From the NCBI RefSeq assembly GCF_004353925.1, contig NZ_SMOK01000012.1:362240-426239 (forward strand): a DNA stretch of 64,000 nt, in the 5' to 3' direction. The position numbers and the translations under genes are program-made. Source of the stretch: Pseudomonas sp. H9. Its GTDB lineage: Bacteria > Pseudomonadota > Gammaproteobacteria > Pseudomonadales > Pseudomonadaceae. Positions within the stretch are counted from its first letter, which is position 1. Each line of letters starts with the position of its first letter. Below are positions 19,042 through 29,256 of this stretch, in pieces. The notes beneath the pieces are model-generated. The model was not told where the DNA came from. It worked only from the letters and a program-made list of their open reading frames with translations, and did not search any database.

Positions 19042-19477
19042 TTAATCCGGCCAATTCCAGGCCGGTTCAGTCAGCATCCCCTGACCTGTCACCTGGGTCT
19101 GTCCCAACACCTTCTCCAGCACAATCGAGTTACAGGTCCTATCCGAGAGCTCGGCAGCGGACAATGGTCGTAGCAGACCTTGCTGATGGAACTGCAAGCT
19201 GAACTGGCTGCCAGGCAGCGCATCGATGGTCAGATGTGAGCCGGGAAAGGCGTCGCTGATCGTATCCCATAGCGCTTGCGCATCGCCGATCTCGATGATG
19301 GTTTGCAGGGCGGCGGCCAGGTCGCGGCCGTCATGGTGCAGGATCGGCGTGCGCGTGCCCAGTTGAGGTCGTCGGGCTGGGGCGTCGCGATCTGTTCGAA
19401 AATGATCGTAGAAGCGCCAGAGGCAGTACCAAGTGGTTGATCGAGCGGTAATTTGCAACAGCCAACGTGGTCAGCAT
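19042..19477 (-). pseudogene. AAA-family ATPase (RecF/SMC-like predicted ATPase) with two internal deletions
   Basis: Three blocks of a roughly 370-400-residue predicted ATPase family remain. Block 1 starts at ATG 19477 with an AAGGA ribosome site: MLTTLAVANYRSINHLVLPL, the usual opening before the Walker A segment. It then jumps, with a frame change, to block 2, LWRFYDHFRTDRDAP through FHQQGLLRPLSAAELSD, the region just before the ABC-like signature. Block 3, CNSIVLEKVLGQTQVTGQG to AWNWPD at 19042, is the family's C terminus. The first gap removes Walker A and the second removes signature and Walker B, so it cannot bind ATP as a normal member. Family identity is from memory of conserved segments. 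Confidence 0.75.
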
Positions 19478-19626
19478 CTTGGCGTCCTTGCGCAGGTGAA
19501 ATTGGCGGCAGTATCACCTATCTGATCGAACTCAAAGGAATTGCATTTGTTACAGCAACGCTCCTTTCCCTGATCTACGCTAACACTCGCATCTCTGTAT
19601 CGAATTGACACATGCAAGGAGCCTGC

Positions 19627-20718
19627 ATGACGGTGTCGCGTGGAGTATTGATCGTCAGCTTGGGCTTTGCGCTCGTGCTGGTTGGCTGTGAGAAACAAGC
19701 CCCTCTCGAATCCGAGCTTCGCAGGGTGGGTGTACAACGTGTTCAACCCAGTGATTTTGCAGCGTCCGTAACCCTCACCGGTGATATTCAGGCACGGGTG
19801 CAGGCGGACCTTTCATTTCGCGTGGGCGGCAAGATTATTTCTCGTAGCGTCGACGTTGGCGATCACGTGAAGGCCAACCAAGTGCTGGCACGGCTTGACC
19901 CCAAAGACTTGCAGGCCAATGTCGACTCGGCCAAGGCTGAGGTGTTCGCCGAGCAAGCGCGAGTTACTGAGGCCAGTAAGGCCTTTTATCGTCAGCAGAA
20001 ACTGCTGCCCAAAGGCTTTACCAGTCAAAGCGAGTACGACTCTGCTCAAGCGTCTCTGCGCAGCAGCCAGAGCGCCTTGAAAGCGGCCCAGGCGCAGTTG
20101 GCCAACGCCCGCGATCAGTTGAGCTATACCGCGTTGATATCCGACGCCGACGGGGTAATCACCGCGCGTCAGGCCGAAGTGGGGCAGGTGGTACAGGCCA
20201 CGGCGCCGATCTTCAGCCTGGCCCACGATGGCGAGCGCGATGCGGTGTTCAATGTCTACGAATCGTTGCTGGTGGCGCCGCCCAGCAGCGAAACCATTGT
20301 CGTCAGCCTGGTGGATAACCCAGAAATCCAGGCCAAGGGCCATGTGCGAGAAATCACCCCGACTGTTTCGGCACAAAGCGGTACGGTGCAAGTCAAAGTG
20401 GCATTACGCGATGTTCCGTCCGGCATGGACCTGGGATCGGCTGTGTCTGCCACTGGCCATGTCCAAGGCAAGCCAAGTATCGAGCTGCCCTGGTCGGCCT
20501 TGACCAAGGCCCTGCATGAGCCAGCGGTGTGGCTGGTGGGTGAGGGCAATAAGGTCAGCTTGCAGCAGGTCAAGGTCAGCCGCTACCTCACCGGCAAAGT
20601 GGTCATTGCCGAAGGCCTCAAAGGCGGAGAAACCGTGGTGGTCGCCGGTGGGCAGTTGCTCACCCCTGGCATGCAGGTGGAAGTCGCACCGCTCAAGGAC
20701 AGCGGGGTCGCTGAATGA
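19627..20718 (+). CDS. RND efflux periplasmic adaptor lipoprotein (TriA-like)
   Basis: Membrane fusion protein of 363 residues. The lipobox LVGC places the mature N-terminal cysteine at about residue 21, so it is anchored to the inner membrane. Segments RVQADLSFRVGGKIISR and VNVGD-like VDVGDHVKANQVLARLD form the lipoyl half-motifs flanking a coiled-coil hairpin (about 95-150). The start at 19627 is set by AAGGAG six bases upstream rather than the ATG at 19612. It overlaps the next adaptor by four bases. The order adaptor-adaptor-pump matches TriABC of P. aeruginosa, known for triclosan efflux; substrate here is unknown. Confidence 0.88.
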   Translation: MTVSRGVLIVSLGFALVLVGCEKQAPLESELRRVGVQRVQPSDFAASVTLTGDIQARVQADLSFRVGGKIISRSVDVGDHVKANQVLARLDPKDLQANVDSAKAEVFAEQARVTEASKAFYRQQKLLPKGFTSQSEYDSAQASLRSSQSALKAAQAQLANARDQLSYTALISDADGVITARQAEVGQVVQATAPIFSLAHDGERDAVFNVYESLLVAPPSSETIVVSLVDNPEIQAKGHVREITPTVSAQSGTVQVKVALRDVPSGMDLGSAVSATGHVQGKPSIELPWSALTKALHEPAVWLVGEGNKVSLQQVKVSRYLTGKVVIAEGLKGGETVVVAGGQLLTPGMQVEVAPLKDSGVAE

Positions 20719-21785
20719 AAGCCTTCATATTGGGTCTGTGCAGCGCATTGTTGCTGGTGGGGTGCGACAAGGAAAGTACGGCGCCGGAGCCGGTTCGGCC
20801 GGTGCTGTCGGTGGTTGTCGAACCCCAGATACAAGCCGATCTGGGCCGCTTTGCCGGCACGATCGAGGCGCGTTACGAGAGCACCTTGGGCTTTCGTGTC
20901 GCCGGCCGTATTGCCCGACGCTGGGTCGATGTCGGCAATACGGTGAAAGCGGGGGACATTCTGGCCAGCCTTGATCCGGCCGACCAACGTAACCAGTTAC
21001 GAGCTGCCGAAGGCGATCTGGCCAAAGTCCAGGCGCAGTGGATCAATGCCCAGGCCGATGCGCGCCGCCAGCAGCAGCTATTCGATCGTGGTGTAGGTGC
21101 CCAGGCGCAACTGGACGAAGCCCAGACCAACCTGAAGACCACTAAAGCATCCCTGGAGCAAGCCCAGGCGGGTGTCAGCCAGGCGCGTGACCAGCTGAGC
21201 TACAGCGATCTGCGAGCCGATCATGCTGCAGTGGTCACCGATTGGCAGGCCGAGGCCGGGCAGACCATCAGTGCCGGCCAACCAGTGGTCACCCTGGCCC
21301 GCCCGGATGTCAAAGAGGCGGTCATTGACCTGCCAACCAATCTGGCGGAGCAGTTGACCGGTGAGCTGAAGTTTCTGGTGGCGTCGCAACTTGATCCGAG
21401 CATCAGCACCTCTGCAACCATGCGGGTGCTTGAACCCCAGGCCGATGCGGCCACGCGCACCCGCCGTGCGCGCCTGACCCTGGCCAATACCCCCGAGTCG
21501 TTCTATTTGGGTACGGCGATCAGTGTCACGCTGACCTCTGCGGTGTCGCCGCGCAGCGAGCTTCCGGCCACTGCGTTGTGGGAGCGTGACGGGCAGACGC
21601 GAGTCTGGGTGATTGATCCGCGACAGAACACGGTCGCTGCCCGAGAGGTGAAGCTGCTTGAGCGCACAGCCAACAGCATCGTGGTGGGTTCAGGTGTTAA
21701 TGCTGGGGAGCGGGTGGTAACCGCCGGGGTGAACACCCTGAAACCGGGCCAGAAGGTCATAGTCGATGAGGAAGGTCCGCAATGA
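20715..21785 (+). CDS. RND efflux periplasmic adaptor lipoprotein (TriB-like)
   Basis: Second membrane fusion protein, 356 residues, with lipobox LVGC (cysteine near residue 17). Lipoyl half-motif TLGFRVAGRIARRWVDVGN, a coiled-coil hairpin (about 85-160 with many Q, A, R) and a beta-barrel after it are visible. Overlaps the first adaptor and the pump gene by four bases each, so all three are coupled. Two distinct adaptors for one pump are characteristic of the TriABC group, where both are required. Confidence 0.88.
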   Translation: MKAFILGLCSALLLVGCDKESTAPEPVRPVLSVVVEPQIQADLGRFAGTIEARYESTLGFRVAGRIARRWVDVGNTVKAGDILASLDPADQRNQLRAAEGDLAKVQAQWINAQADARRQQQLFDRGVGAQAQLDEAQTNLKTTKASLEQAQAGVSQARDQLSYSDLRADHAAVVTDWQAEAGQTISAGQPVVTLARPDVKEAVIDLPTNLAEQLTGELKFLVASQLDPSISTSATMRVLEPQADAATRTRRARLTLANTPESFYLGTAISVTLTSAVSPRSELPATALWERDGQTRVWVIDPRQNTVAAREVKLLERTANSIVVGSGVNAGERVVTAGVNTLKPGQKVIVDEEGPQ

Positions 21786-24700
21786 AAGGAAGCTTCAACC
21801 TGTCGGAGTGGGCGCTGAAGCACCAATCCTTTGTTTGGTACCTGATGTTCGTCAGCTTGCTGATGGGCATCTTTTCCTACTTCAACCTTGGCCGTGAGGA
21901 AGACCCTTCATTCACCATCAAAACCATGGTGATCCAGACCTCATGGCCGGGTGCAACCCAGGACGAAACCCTTAACCAGATCACCGACCGCATCGAGAAG
22001 AAGCTCGAAGAGCTGGATTCACTCGATTACGTGAAGAGTTACACCCGGCCGGGCCAATCGATTGTCTATGTCAACTTGCTGGATACCACGCCTGCCAAAG
22101 ACATTCCCGAAATCTGGTATCAGGTACGCAAGAAGATCTCGGATATCCGTGGTCAGTTCCCGCAGGGTATCCAGGGGCCGGGGTTCAACGATGAGTTCGG
22201 CGATGTCTATGGCTCGATCTATGCCTTTACCGCCGACGGCCTGACCATGCGGCAGCTGCGCGACTACGTCGAGCAGGTGCGGGCCGAGATTCGTGAAGTG
22301 CCGGGCTTGGGCAAGGTCGAAATGATCGGTACCCAGGATGAGGTGCTGTACCTGAACTTCTCCACCCGCAAGCTGGCCTCGTTCGGCATCGATCAGCGCC
22401 AGGTGCTGCAAGCCTTGCAGAGCCAGAACGCGGTGACCCCGGCCGGGGTAATTGAGGCCGGGCCCGAGCGCGTGTCGGTGCGCACCACCGGCCAGTTCGC
22501 CTCGGAAAAAGACCTGGAAACGGTCAACCTGCGTATTAATGACCGCTTCTACCGCCTGGCCGACATCGCCGACATCGAGCGCGGTTATGTCGACCCGCCT
22601 ACGCCACTGTTCCGTTACAACGGCCAGCCTGCCATAGGCCTGGGCATTGGTATGAAGGCGGGTGGCAACATTCAGGTGTTTGGTGCCGACCTGCACAAAA
22701 TGATGGACCGCGTGATCACAGAGCTGCCGGTGGGGGTCGGGGTGCACACCGTTTCTGACCAGGCGGTGGTGGTGGAAGAAGCGGTAGGTGGCTTTACCAG
22801 TGCCTTGTTCGAGGCGGTGATCATTGTATTGGCGGTCAGTTTTGTCAGCCTTGGGATTCGCGCAGGCCTGGTGGTGGCCTGTTCGATTCCGCTGGTGCTG
22901 GCGATGGTGTTCGTTTTCATGGAGTACAGCGGCATCACCATGCAGCGGATCTCGCTGGGTGCGTTGATCATTGCCCTGGGGCTGTTGGTGGACGATGCGA
23001 TGATCACCGTGGAGGTCATGGTGACACGCCTGGAAATGGGGGAAACCAAGGAGCAGGCGGCGACGTTCGCGTACACCTCGACAGCCTTCCCGATGCTTAC
23101 CGGTACCTTGGTTACCGTGGCAGGCTTCATGCCTATCGGCCTCAACGCCAGTTCGGCAGGGGAATACACCTTCACCTTGTTCGCGGTGATTGCCGCAGCG
23201 TTGCTGGTGTCCTGGGTGGTGGCGGTAGTGTTTGCGCCGGTGCTTGGTGTGCATATCCTCAGTGCCAAGGTCAAACCACACAATGAAGAAGCCGGGCGAG
23301 TCGGCAAGATGTTCGAACACAGCCTGGTGTGGTGTATGCGCCACCGCTGGCTGACCATTATCGGCACCATTGTGCTGTTCCTGCTGGCGTTGTTCTGCAT
23401 GCGTTTTGTTCAGAACCAGTTCTTCCCGTCCTCGGACCGCCCCGAGATTCTCGTCGACCTCAACCTGCCGCAGAACGCCTCGATTGACGAAACCCGCAAG
23501 GCGGTGGACCGGCTTGAAGCAACACTGAAAGGCGATCCGGATATTGAGCGCTGGAGTACCTACATTGGCCAGGGGGCTATCCGCTTCTATCTGCCGCTCG
23601 ACCAGCAACTGCAGAACCCGTACTACGCCCAGTTGGTGATCGTCAGTAAAGGTTTCGAAGAGCGGGAAGGGTTGATCAAACGCTTGAAGCAGCGGTTGCG
23701 CGAAGACTTCGTCGGTATTGGCAGCAACGTTCAGAGCCTGGAAATGGGGCCACCGGTGGGGTTACCGATTCAGTACCGGGTTATGGGCAAAGACATCGAT
23801 CAGGTGCGTAAACATGCCATTGCCCTGGCGGCCATGCTCGACAGCAACCAACACATTGGCAGTTTGATTTACGACTGGAACGAGCCGGGCAAAGTGTTGC
23901 GGGTCGAGATCGCTCAGGACAAGGCGCGTCAGCTTGGCCTTTCGTCTGAAGACGTGGCCAATGTCATGAATAGCATCGTCAGCGGTACGCAGATCACTCA
24001 GGTGAACGACAACATTTACCTGATCAACGTTGTCGCCCGCGCTGTCGACAGTGAGCGCAGTTCGCCGCAGACCTTGCAGAACCTGCAGATTGTCACCCCC
24101 AACGGCACGTCGATTCCGTTGCTGGCCTTTGCCACCGTGCGCTATGAGCTGGAGCAACCGCTGGTATGGCGTCGTGACCGTAAACCAACCATCACCATCA
24201 AAGCCGCCGTGCGCGGCGAGATTCAGCCGACGGACCTGGTGCGTGAGCTTGAGCCTCAGATCAACGACTTCATCAGCAAGCTGCCGGTGGGCTACACGGT
24301 TGAAACCGGCGGTACGGTGGAGGCGAGTGGCAAGGCTCAGGGGCCGATTGCCAAGGTGATACCGCTGATGCTGTTCCTGATGGGCACCTTCCTGATGATC
24401 CAACTGCACAGCGTACAGAAGCTCTTCCTGGTGGCCAGCGTGGCGCCTCTGGGCTTGATTGGTGTGGTGCTGGCGTTGGTGCCAACGGGCACGCCAATGG
24501 GCTTTGTGGCGATTCTGGGTATTCTCGCGCTGATCGGCATCATCATCCGTAACTCGGTGATTCTGGTGACCCAGATCGATGAGTTCGAGTCGCATGGGCT
24601 GTCGCCCTGGGCGGCGGTGATGGAAGCGACCAACCATCGTAGACGGCCGATTCTGCTGACGGCGGCAGCGGCGAGCCTGGGCATGATCCCTATTGCGCGG

Positions 24701-24829
24701 GAAGTGTTCTGGGGGCCGATGGCTTACGCGATGATTGGCGGGATTATTGTTGCGACACTGCTGACATTGCTGTTTCTGCCGGCGCTGTATGTGGCCTGGT
24801 ACAAGATCAGGGAGCCGCAGGGTGAGTGA
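21782..24829 (+). CDS. RND efflux pump inner-membrane subunit (TriC-like)
   Basis: Proton-driven pump of 1015 residues, the normal RND length. Twelve membrane segments in two halves with large periplasmic loops; TM1 is preceded by NLSEWALKHQSFVWYLM. The proton relay aspartates appear in GLLVDDAMITVEVM around residue 400, and the second-half counterpart is IIIRNSVILVTQIDE. The TM-rich DRPEILVDLNLPQ and GPPVGLPIQYRVMG segments are typical of the TriC/MexK-like branch. No outer-membrane channel gene is adjacent, so it presumably uses a TolC/OpmH homologue encoded elsewhere. REP pair 5 follows. Confidence 0.9.
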   Translation: MKGSFNLSEWALKHQSFVWYLMFVSLLMGIFSYFNLGREEDPSFTIKTMVIQTSWPGATQDETLNQITDRIEKKLEELDSLDYVKSYTRPGQSIVYVNLLDTTPAKDIPEIWYQVRKKISDIRGQFPQGIQGPGFNDEFGDVYGSIYAFTADGLTMRQLRDYVEQVRAEIREVPGLGKVEMIGTQDEVLYLNFSTRKLASFGIDQRQVLQALQSQNAVTPAGVIEAGPERVSVRTTGQFASEKDLETVNLRINDRFYRLADIADIERGYVDPPTPLFRYNGQPAIGLGIGMKAGGNIQVFGADLHKMMDRVITELPVGVGVHTVSDQAVVVEEAVGGFTSALFEAVIIVLAVSFVSLGIRAGLVVACSIPLVLAMVFVFMEYSGITMQRISLGALIIALGLLVDDAMITVEVMVTRLEMGETKEQAATFAYTSTAFPMLTGTLVTVAGFMPIGLNASSAGEYTFTLFAVIAAALLVSWVVAVVFAPVLGVHILSAKVKPHNEEAGRVGKMFEHSLVWCMRHRWLTIIGTIVLFLLALFCMRFVQNQFFPSSDRPEILVDLNLPQNASIDETRKAVDRLEATLKGDPDIERWSTYIGQGAIRFYLPLDQQLQNPYYAQLVIVSKGFEEREGLIKRLKQRLREDFVGIGSNVQSLEMGPPVGLPIQYRVMGKDIDQVRKHAIALAAMLDSNQHIGSLIYDWNEPGKVLRVEIAQDKARQLGLSSEDVANVMNSIVSGTQITQVNDNIYLINVVARAVDSERSSPQTLQNLQIVTPNGTSIPLLAFATVRYELEQPLVWRRDRKPTITIKAAVRGEIQPTDLVRELEPQINDFISKLPVGYTVETGGTVEASGKAQGPIAKVIPLMLFLMGTFLMIQLHSVQKLFLVASVAPLGLIGVVLALVPTGTPMGFVAILGILALIGIIIRNSVILVTQIDEFESHGLSPWAAVMEATNHRRRPILLTAAAASLGMIPIAREVFWGPMAYAMIGGIIVATLLTLLFLPALYVAWYKIREPQGE

Positions 24830-24838
24830 TTAATGCAA

Positions 24839-24897
24839 TCGCGGGGCAAGCCCGCTCCCACAGGTTAGTGACTGTGGGAGCGGGCTTGCCCCGCGAA
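24839..24897. repeat. REP palindrome pair 5 (efflux operon / ilvD, convergent)
   Basis: Inverted REP pair with an 11-base central loop, between two convergent genes. Confidence 0.9.
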
Positions 24898-24907
24898 GGC
24901 TTTTTAC

Positions 24908-26749
24908 TTACAGCCCGTCAAGCAAGGCCTTGTTGCGCACCGCGCCTTTGTCGGCACTGGTGGCCAGCAGGGCGTAGGCTTTCAGCGCGGTAGTCACTTT
25001 ACGTGGACGCACTTCCACCGGCTTCCAGCCCTTCTTGTCTTGCTCAACACGGCGTGCTGCCAGCTCTTCGTCGCTAACCAACAGGTTGATCGAACGGTTC
25101 GGGATGTCGATCAGTACCTTGTCGCCGTCCTGCACCAGGCCGATGGCACCGCCAGCAGCCGCTTCAGGCGAAGCGTGGCCAATGGACAGGCCCGAAGTAC
25201 CACCGGAGAAGCGGCCGTCGGTCAGCAGGGCGCAGGCTTTGCCCAGGCCTTTGGATTTCAGGTAGGAAGTCGGGTAGAGCATCTCTTGCATGCCCGGGCC
25301 GCCCTTCGGACCTTCGTAGCGAATGATGACGATGTCGCCTTCTTTCACTTCGTCAGCAAGGATGCCGCGTACTGCGCTGTCCTGGCTTTCGAAGATTTTC
25401 GCGTTGCCTTCGAACACATGGATCGACTCGTCGACACCGGCCGTCTTCACCACGCAACCGTCAAGGGCGATGTTGCCGTACAGCACGGCCAGGCCGCCTT
25501 CTTTGGAGTAGGCGTGCTCGAAGCTGCGGATGCAGCCGTTCTCACGGTCGTCATCCAGGGTTTCCCAGCGGGTCGACTGGCTGAACGCGGTTTGCGTCGG
25601 GATACCGGCCGGGCCGGCTTTGAAGAAGTGGTGCACCGCTTCGTCGTCGGTCTGGGTGATGTCCCACTTGGCGATGGCTTCTTCCATGCTCGGGCTGTGC
25701 ACGGTTGGCAGATCGGTGTGCAGCAAGCCGCCACGGGCCAGCGAACCGAGGATGCTGAAGATGCCACCAGCGCGGTGGACGTCTTCCATGTGGTACTTCT
25801 GGATGTTCGGCGCAACCTTGCACAGTTGCGGCACTTTGCGCGACAGGCGATCGATATCACGCAGGTCGAAATCGATTTCAGCTTCCTGAGCGGCGGCCAG
25901 CAGGTGCAGGATGGTGTTGGTCGAACCGCCCATGGCGATGTCGAGCATCATGGCGTTCTCGAACGCCTTGAAATTGGCAATGTTGCGCGGCAGGACGCTC
26001 TGGTCGTTCTCACCGTAGTAACGTTTGCACAGCTCGACGATGGTGCGCCCAGCCTTCAGGAACAACTGTTCGCGGTCGCTGTGAGTGGCCAGGGTCGAAC
26101 CGTTACCCGGCAGGGCCAGGCCCAGGGCTTCGGTCAGGCAGTTCATCGAGTTGGCGGTGAACATGCCGGAGCAGGAACCGCAAGTCGGGCAGGCGCTGCG
26201 CTCATACTCGGCGACTTTTTCATCGGATGCGGTCGAGTCGGCAGCGATGACCATGGCGTCGACCAGGTCCAGGCCGTGGCTGGCCAGCTTGGTTTTGCCG
26301 GCTTCCATTGGCCCGCCGGAGACGAAAATCACCGGGATATTCAGGCGCAGGGCAGCCATCAGCATGCCGGGGGTGATCTTGTCGCAGTTGGAGATGCAGA
26401 CAATGGCGTCGGCACAGTGGGCGTTGACCATGTACTCGACCGAGTCGGCGATGATCTCGCGGCTTGGCAGCGAATAGAGCATGCCGTCGTGGCCCATGGC
26501 GATGCCATCGTCAACTGCAATGGTGTTGAACTCTTTGGCCACGCCACCGGCGCGTTCGATCTCGCGGGCGACCAGTTGGCCCAGGTCCTTCAGGTGCACG
26601 TGCCCCGGGACGAACTGGGTGAACGAGTTGGCGATGGCGATGATCGGTTTTTTAAAGTCTTCGTCTTTCATCCCAGTGGCGCGCCACAAAGCGCGTGCGC
26701 CGGCCATGTTGCGGCCGTGGGTGGACGTTTTCGAGCGGTAATCAGGCAT
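24908..26749 (-). CDS. ilvD: Dihydroxy-acid dehydratase
   Basis: Fe-S enzyme of 613 residues that dehydrates dihydroxy acids in valine, leucine and isoleucine synthesis. Iron-sulfur and active-site segments: [29 protein letters not shown], and the C-terminal [20 protein letters not shown]-terminal [19 protein letters not shown] is the family start and has AGGAG upstream. The length matches the E. coli-type enzyme. A single-gene unit here. Confidence 0.97.
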   Translation of the reverse strand: MPDYRSKTSTHGRNMAGARALWRATGMKDEDFKKPIIAIANSFTQFVPGHVHLKDLGQLVAREIERAGGVAKEFNTIAVDDGIAMGHDGMLYSLPSREIIADSVEYMVNAHCADAIVCISNCDKITPGMLMAALRLNIPVIFVSGGPMEAGKTKLASHGLDLVDAMVIAADSTASDEKVAEYERSACPTCGSCSGMFTANSMNCLTEALGLALPGNGSTLATHSDREQLFLKAGRTIVELCKRYYGENDQSVLPRNIANFKAFENAMMLDIAMGGSTNTILHLLAAAQEAEIDFDLRDIDRLSRKVPQLCKVAPNIQKYHMEDVHRAGGIFSILGSLARGGLLHTDLPTVHSPSMEEAIAKWDITQTDDEAVHHFFKAGPAGIPTQTAFSQSTRWETLDDDRENGCIRSFEHAYSKEGGLAVLYGNIALDGCVVKTAGVDESIHVFEGNAKIFESQDSAVRGILADEVKEGDIVIIRYEGPKGGPGMQEMLYPTSYLKSKGLGKACALLTDGRFSGGTSGLSIGHASPEAAAGGAIGLVQDGDKVLIDIPNRSINLLVSDEELAARRVEQDKKGWKPVEVRPRKVTTALKAYALLATSADKGAVRNKALLDGL

Positions 26750-26978
26750 GAAGCACTCCTGGCGGCTAATCAGGTAACAAAAAGGGAAGTGAGCTTCTCT
26801 TGTCCTTTGCACCGAAGGCAGGTGGCCGCTGGTACGGATGAAGCCGAGATCGCCGCGGGATCGCCGTGCGCTCGGCCAGAGCTCATAAACCCGCCGGGAT
26901 GACTGGCGATGAATAGCCCGATTCTACACCGCTGGCGCTGTGAAGGAATGGCGTTGTAGATGGTTGGCGAGAAAAGCA

Positions 26979-27031
26979 TCGCGGGGCAAGCCTGCTCCTA
27001 CCTGGTTGGTGGGAGCGGGCTTGCCCCGCGA
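26979..27031. repeat. REP palindrome pair 6 (ilvD upstream region / rlmI end)
   Basis: Inverted REP pair, the left unit with two changes (gcctgctccta). It lies after the rlmI stop, about 230 bases upstream of ilvD. The 230-base stretch before ilvD shows no gene. Confidence 0.9.
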
Positions 27032-27036
27032 AGGTG

Positions 27037-28233
27037 TTAGCTGTTAGGCAGCAAACGGCAGGTAATGCTCTTGATGTAGCGGGTTTCCGGAATCGCCGGG
27101 TGCACCGGATGATCCGGGCCCTGGCCGCCACGCTCGAGCAGCTGGATGTTACGGTCCAGGTGACGGGCGCTGGTCAGCAGGATGTTCTGCAGGTCGTCTT
27201 CTGGCAGGTGCATCGAGCACGATGCACTGACCAGAATGCCGTCTTTGGTCAGCAGACGCATGGCTTGTTCGTTCAGGCGACGGTAGGCGCCTTCGCCGTT
27301 CTTCAGGTCTTTTTTACGCTTGATGAAGGCGGGCGGGTCGGCAACGATTACGTCGAAACGCTCTTCGGAGGCCTTGAGCTCTTTCAGGGCTTCGAACACG
27401 TCGCCTTCGATGCAGGTGAGCTTTTCGCCGATGCCGTTGAGTGCAGCGTTGCGTTCAACACCATCCAAGGCAAAGCCCGAGGCGTCAACGCAGAACACTT
27501 CGCTGGCGCCGAAGGCACCAGCTTGCACGCCCCAGCCGCCGATATAGCTGAACAGGTCCAGCACGCGCTTACCCTGGACGTACGGCGCCAGGCGTGCGCG
27601 GTTCATGCGGTGATCGTAGAACCAGCCGGTTTTCTGGCCTTCCATTACCGGCGCTTCGAATTTCACGCCGTTCTCTTCCAGCGCAACCCACTCCGGCACC
27701 AGGCCGAACACGGTTTCGACGTAGCGGTTCAGGCCTTCAGCATCGCGGGCGGCCGAGTCGTTCTTGAACAGGATGCCGGTTGGCTTGAGCACTTGCACCA
27801 GGGCGGCAATGACGTCGTCCTTGTGTTGTTCCATGGTCGCCGATGCCAATTGCACCACCAGGATATCGCCGAAACGGTCGACGACCAGGCCTGGCAGCAG
27901 GTCGGAGTCGCCGTAAACCAGACGGTAGAACGGCTTGTCGAACAGGCGTTCGCGCAGCGAAAGGGCGACATTGATGCGATGCACCAGCAGCGACTTGTCC
28001 AGTGCCAGCTTGGCGTCACGCGACAGCAAACGGGCGCAGATCAGGTTGTTCGGGCTCATGGCCACGACACCCAGGGCTTTGCCGCTGGTGGTTTCCAGAA
28101 TCGCCTGGTCACCGGCCTTGAAGCCGTGCAACGGGGTGGCGGCGACGTCGATTTCGTTGCTGTAGACCCACAGATGGCCGGCGCGCAGGCGGCGGTCGGC
28201 ATTGGCTTTGAGACGAAGGCTGGGCAGGGACAT
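27037..28233 (-). CDS. rlmI: 23S rRNA (cytosine-C5)-methyltransferase, RlmI family
   Basis: SAM-dependent RNA methyltransferase of 398 residues. An N-terminal PUA domain (residues about 1-80, LRAGHLWVYSNEID) is followed by an EEHEE-type linker domain and a Rossmann methyltransferase with DLFSYIGGWGVQAGAFGA (SAM loop), CVDASGFALDG (acidic ribose-binding residue) and VADPPAFIKRKKDL. The cysteine of SASCSMHL near the end is the expected catalytic or product-release residue. Start at 28233 gives the family opening MSLPSLRLKA. Divergent from the HDOD gene. Confidence 0.88.
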   Translation of the reverse strand: MSLPSLRLKANADRRLRAGHLWVYSNEIDVAATPLHGFKAGDQAILETTSGKALGVVAMSPNNLICARLLSRDAKLALDKSLLVHRINVALSLRERLFDKPFYRLVYGDSDLLPGLVVDRFGDILVVQLASATMEQHKDDVIAALVQVLKPTGILFKNDSAARDAEGLNRYVETVFGLVPEWVALEENGVKFEAPVMEGQKTGWFYDHRMNRARLAPYVQGKRVLDLFSYIGGWGVQAGAFGASEVFCVDASGFALDGVERNAALNGIGEKLTCIEGDVFEALKELKASEERFDVIVADPPAFIKRKKDLKNGEGAYRRLNEQAMRLLTKDGILVSASCSMHLPEDDLQNILLTSARHLDRNIQLLERGGQGPDHPVHPAIPETRYIKSITCRLLPNS

Positions 28234-28386
28234 GACGTCGCTCCGGGAAAAAAGAGCGGGAGTATAACCTGATGGCGGTTTCACTGATGTGAATGGCGAC
28301 AAATTGCAACAGAGCACTGGCCTTTCGTATCACCGCAGGCTTGTACTAACAGGTTAGAATCGCCGCTCAGCCCCGAGTGTGTACTT

Positions 28387-29253
28387 ATGTCCCAGGAACT
28401 CTCCGCCGAACAGATCCAGCACGCCCTGCAAGGAATCAGCGTGCCGCCGCAACCGCAGATCATGGTAGACCTGCAGTTCGAGCAATACATGCCTGATCCT
28501 GACCTTGAGGTCATCGCCAAGCTGATCTCTCAAGACCCTGGCCTGTCTGGCGCGTTGCTCAAGCTGGTGAACTCGCCCTATTACGGATTGACCAACAAGA
28601 TTGCCTCGATCCAGCGTGCGGTGAATCTGCTCGGCAGCCGTTCGATTATCAACCTGATCAACGCCCAATCGATCAAGGGTGAAATGAGCGATGACACCAT
28701 CGTCACCCTCAACCGCTTCTGGGACACCGCTCAGGACGTGGCCATGACCTGCATGACCCTGGCCAAGCGCATCGGTTCACAGGCGGTAGACGAAGCATAC
28801 GCGCTGGGCCTGTTCCACGATTGCGGTGTGCCGCTGATGCTCAAGCGCTTTCCCGATTACATGCGTGTGCTTGAGCAGGCATATGCCAATGCCGGTACGC
28901 ATCAGCGCGTGGTAGACACCGAAAATCAGGCGTTCAACACCAATCACGCGGTGGTGGGGTATTACACCGCCAAGTCCTGGCGGTTGCCTGAGCACCTGAG
29001 CAATGCGATCGCCAACCATCACAACGCCCTGGCGGTGTTCAGCGATGAATCGGCGCGTAATTCGCAGTTGAAGAACCTGCTGGCAATTCTGAAAATGGCC
29101 GAGAACATCTGTTCGTCTTACCGAGTGCTCGGTAATCAAGCCGTCGACCACGAGTGGAATGCCGTTGGGCACCTGGTGCTCGACTATGTGGGGCTTTCCG
29201 AGTACGACTTTGAGAACCTGAAACAGACCATCCGCGAATTGGGCACTCACTGA
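28387..29253 (+). CDS. HDOD domain protein
   Basis: Signalling protein of 288 residues built almost entirely of one HDOD domain, a degenerate HD-type helical domain without phosphodiesterase residues. Typical segments are LISQDPGLSGALLKLVNSPYYG and IASIQRAVNLLGSRSIINL near residues 50-95 and ALGLFHDCGVPLM. Such proteins usually act in stress, motility or c-di-GMP-linked responses as protein partners. The stop is three bases before mutM, suggesting one transcript, but a DNA repair link is not established. Confidence 0.88.
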   Translation: MSQELSAEQIQHALQGISVPPQPQIMVDLQFEQYMPDPDLEVIAKLISQDPGLSGALLKLVNSPYYGLTNKIASIQRAVNLLGSRSIINLINAQSIKGEMSDDTIVTLNRFWDTAQDVAMTCMTLAKRIGSQAVDEAYALGLFHDCGVPLMLKRFPDYMRVLEQAYANAGTHQRVVDTENQAFNTNHAVVGYYTAKSWRLPEHLSNAIANHHNALAVFSDESARNSQLKNLLAILKMAENICSSYRVLGNQAVDHEWNAVGHLVLDYVGLSEYDFENLKQTIRELGTH

Positions 29254-29256
29254 TCC

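Noticed and set aside
22019..23608. His- and Gln-rich open frame antisense to the RND pump gene
   Set aside because: Typical third-position mirror frame of a GC-rich membrane protein gene; no ribosome site or family match.
25040..26902. Open frame of 620 codons antisense to ilvD
   Set aside because: Shadow of a GC-rich conserved gene; no domain recognised, while the opposite strand encodes a full IlvD.
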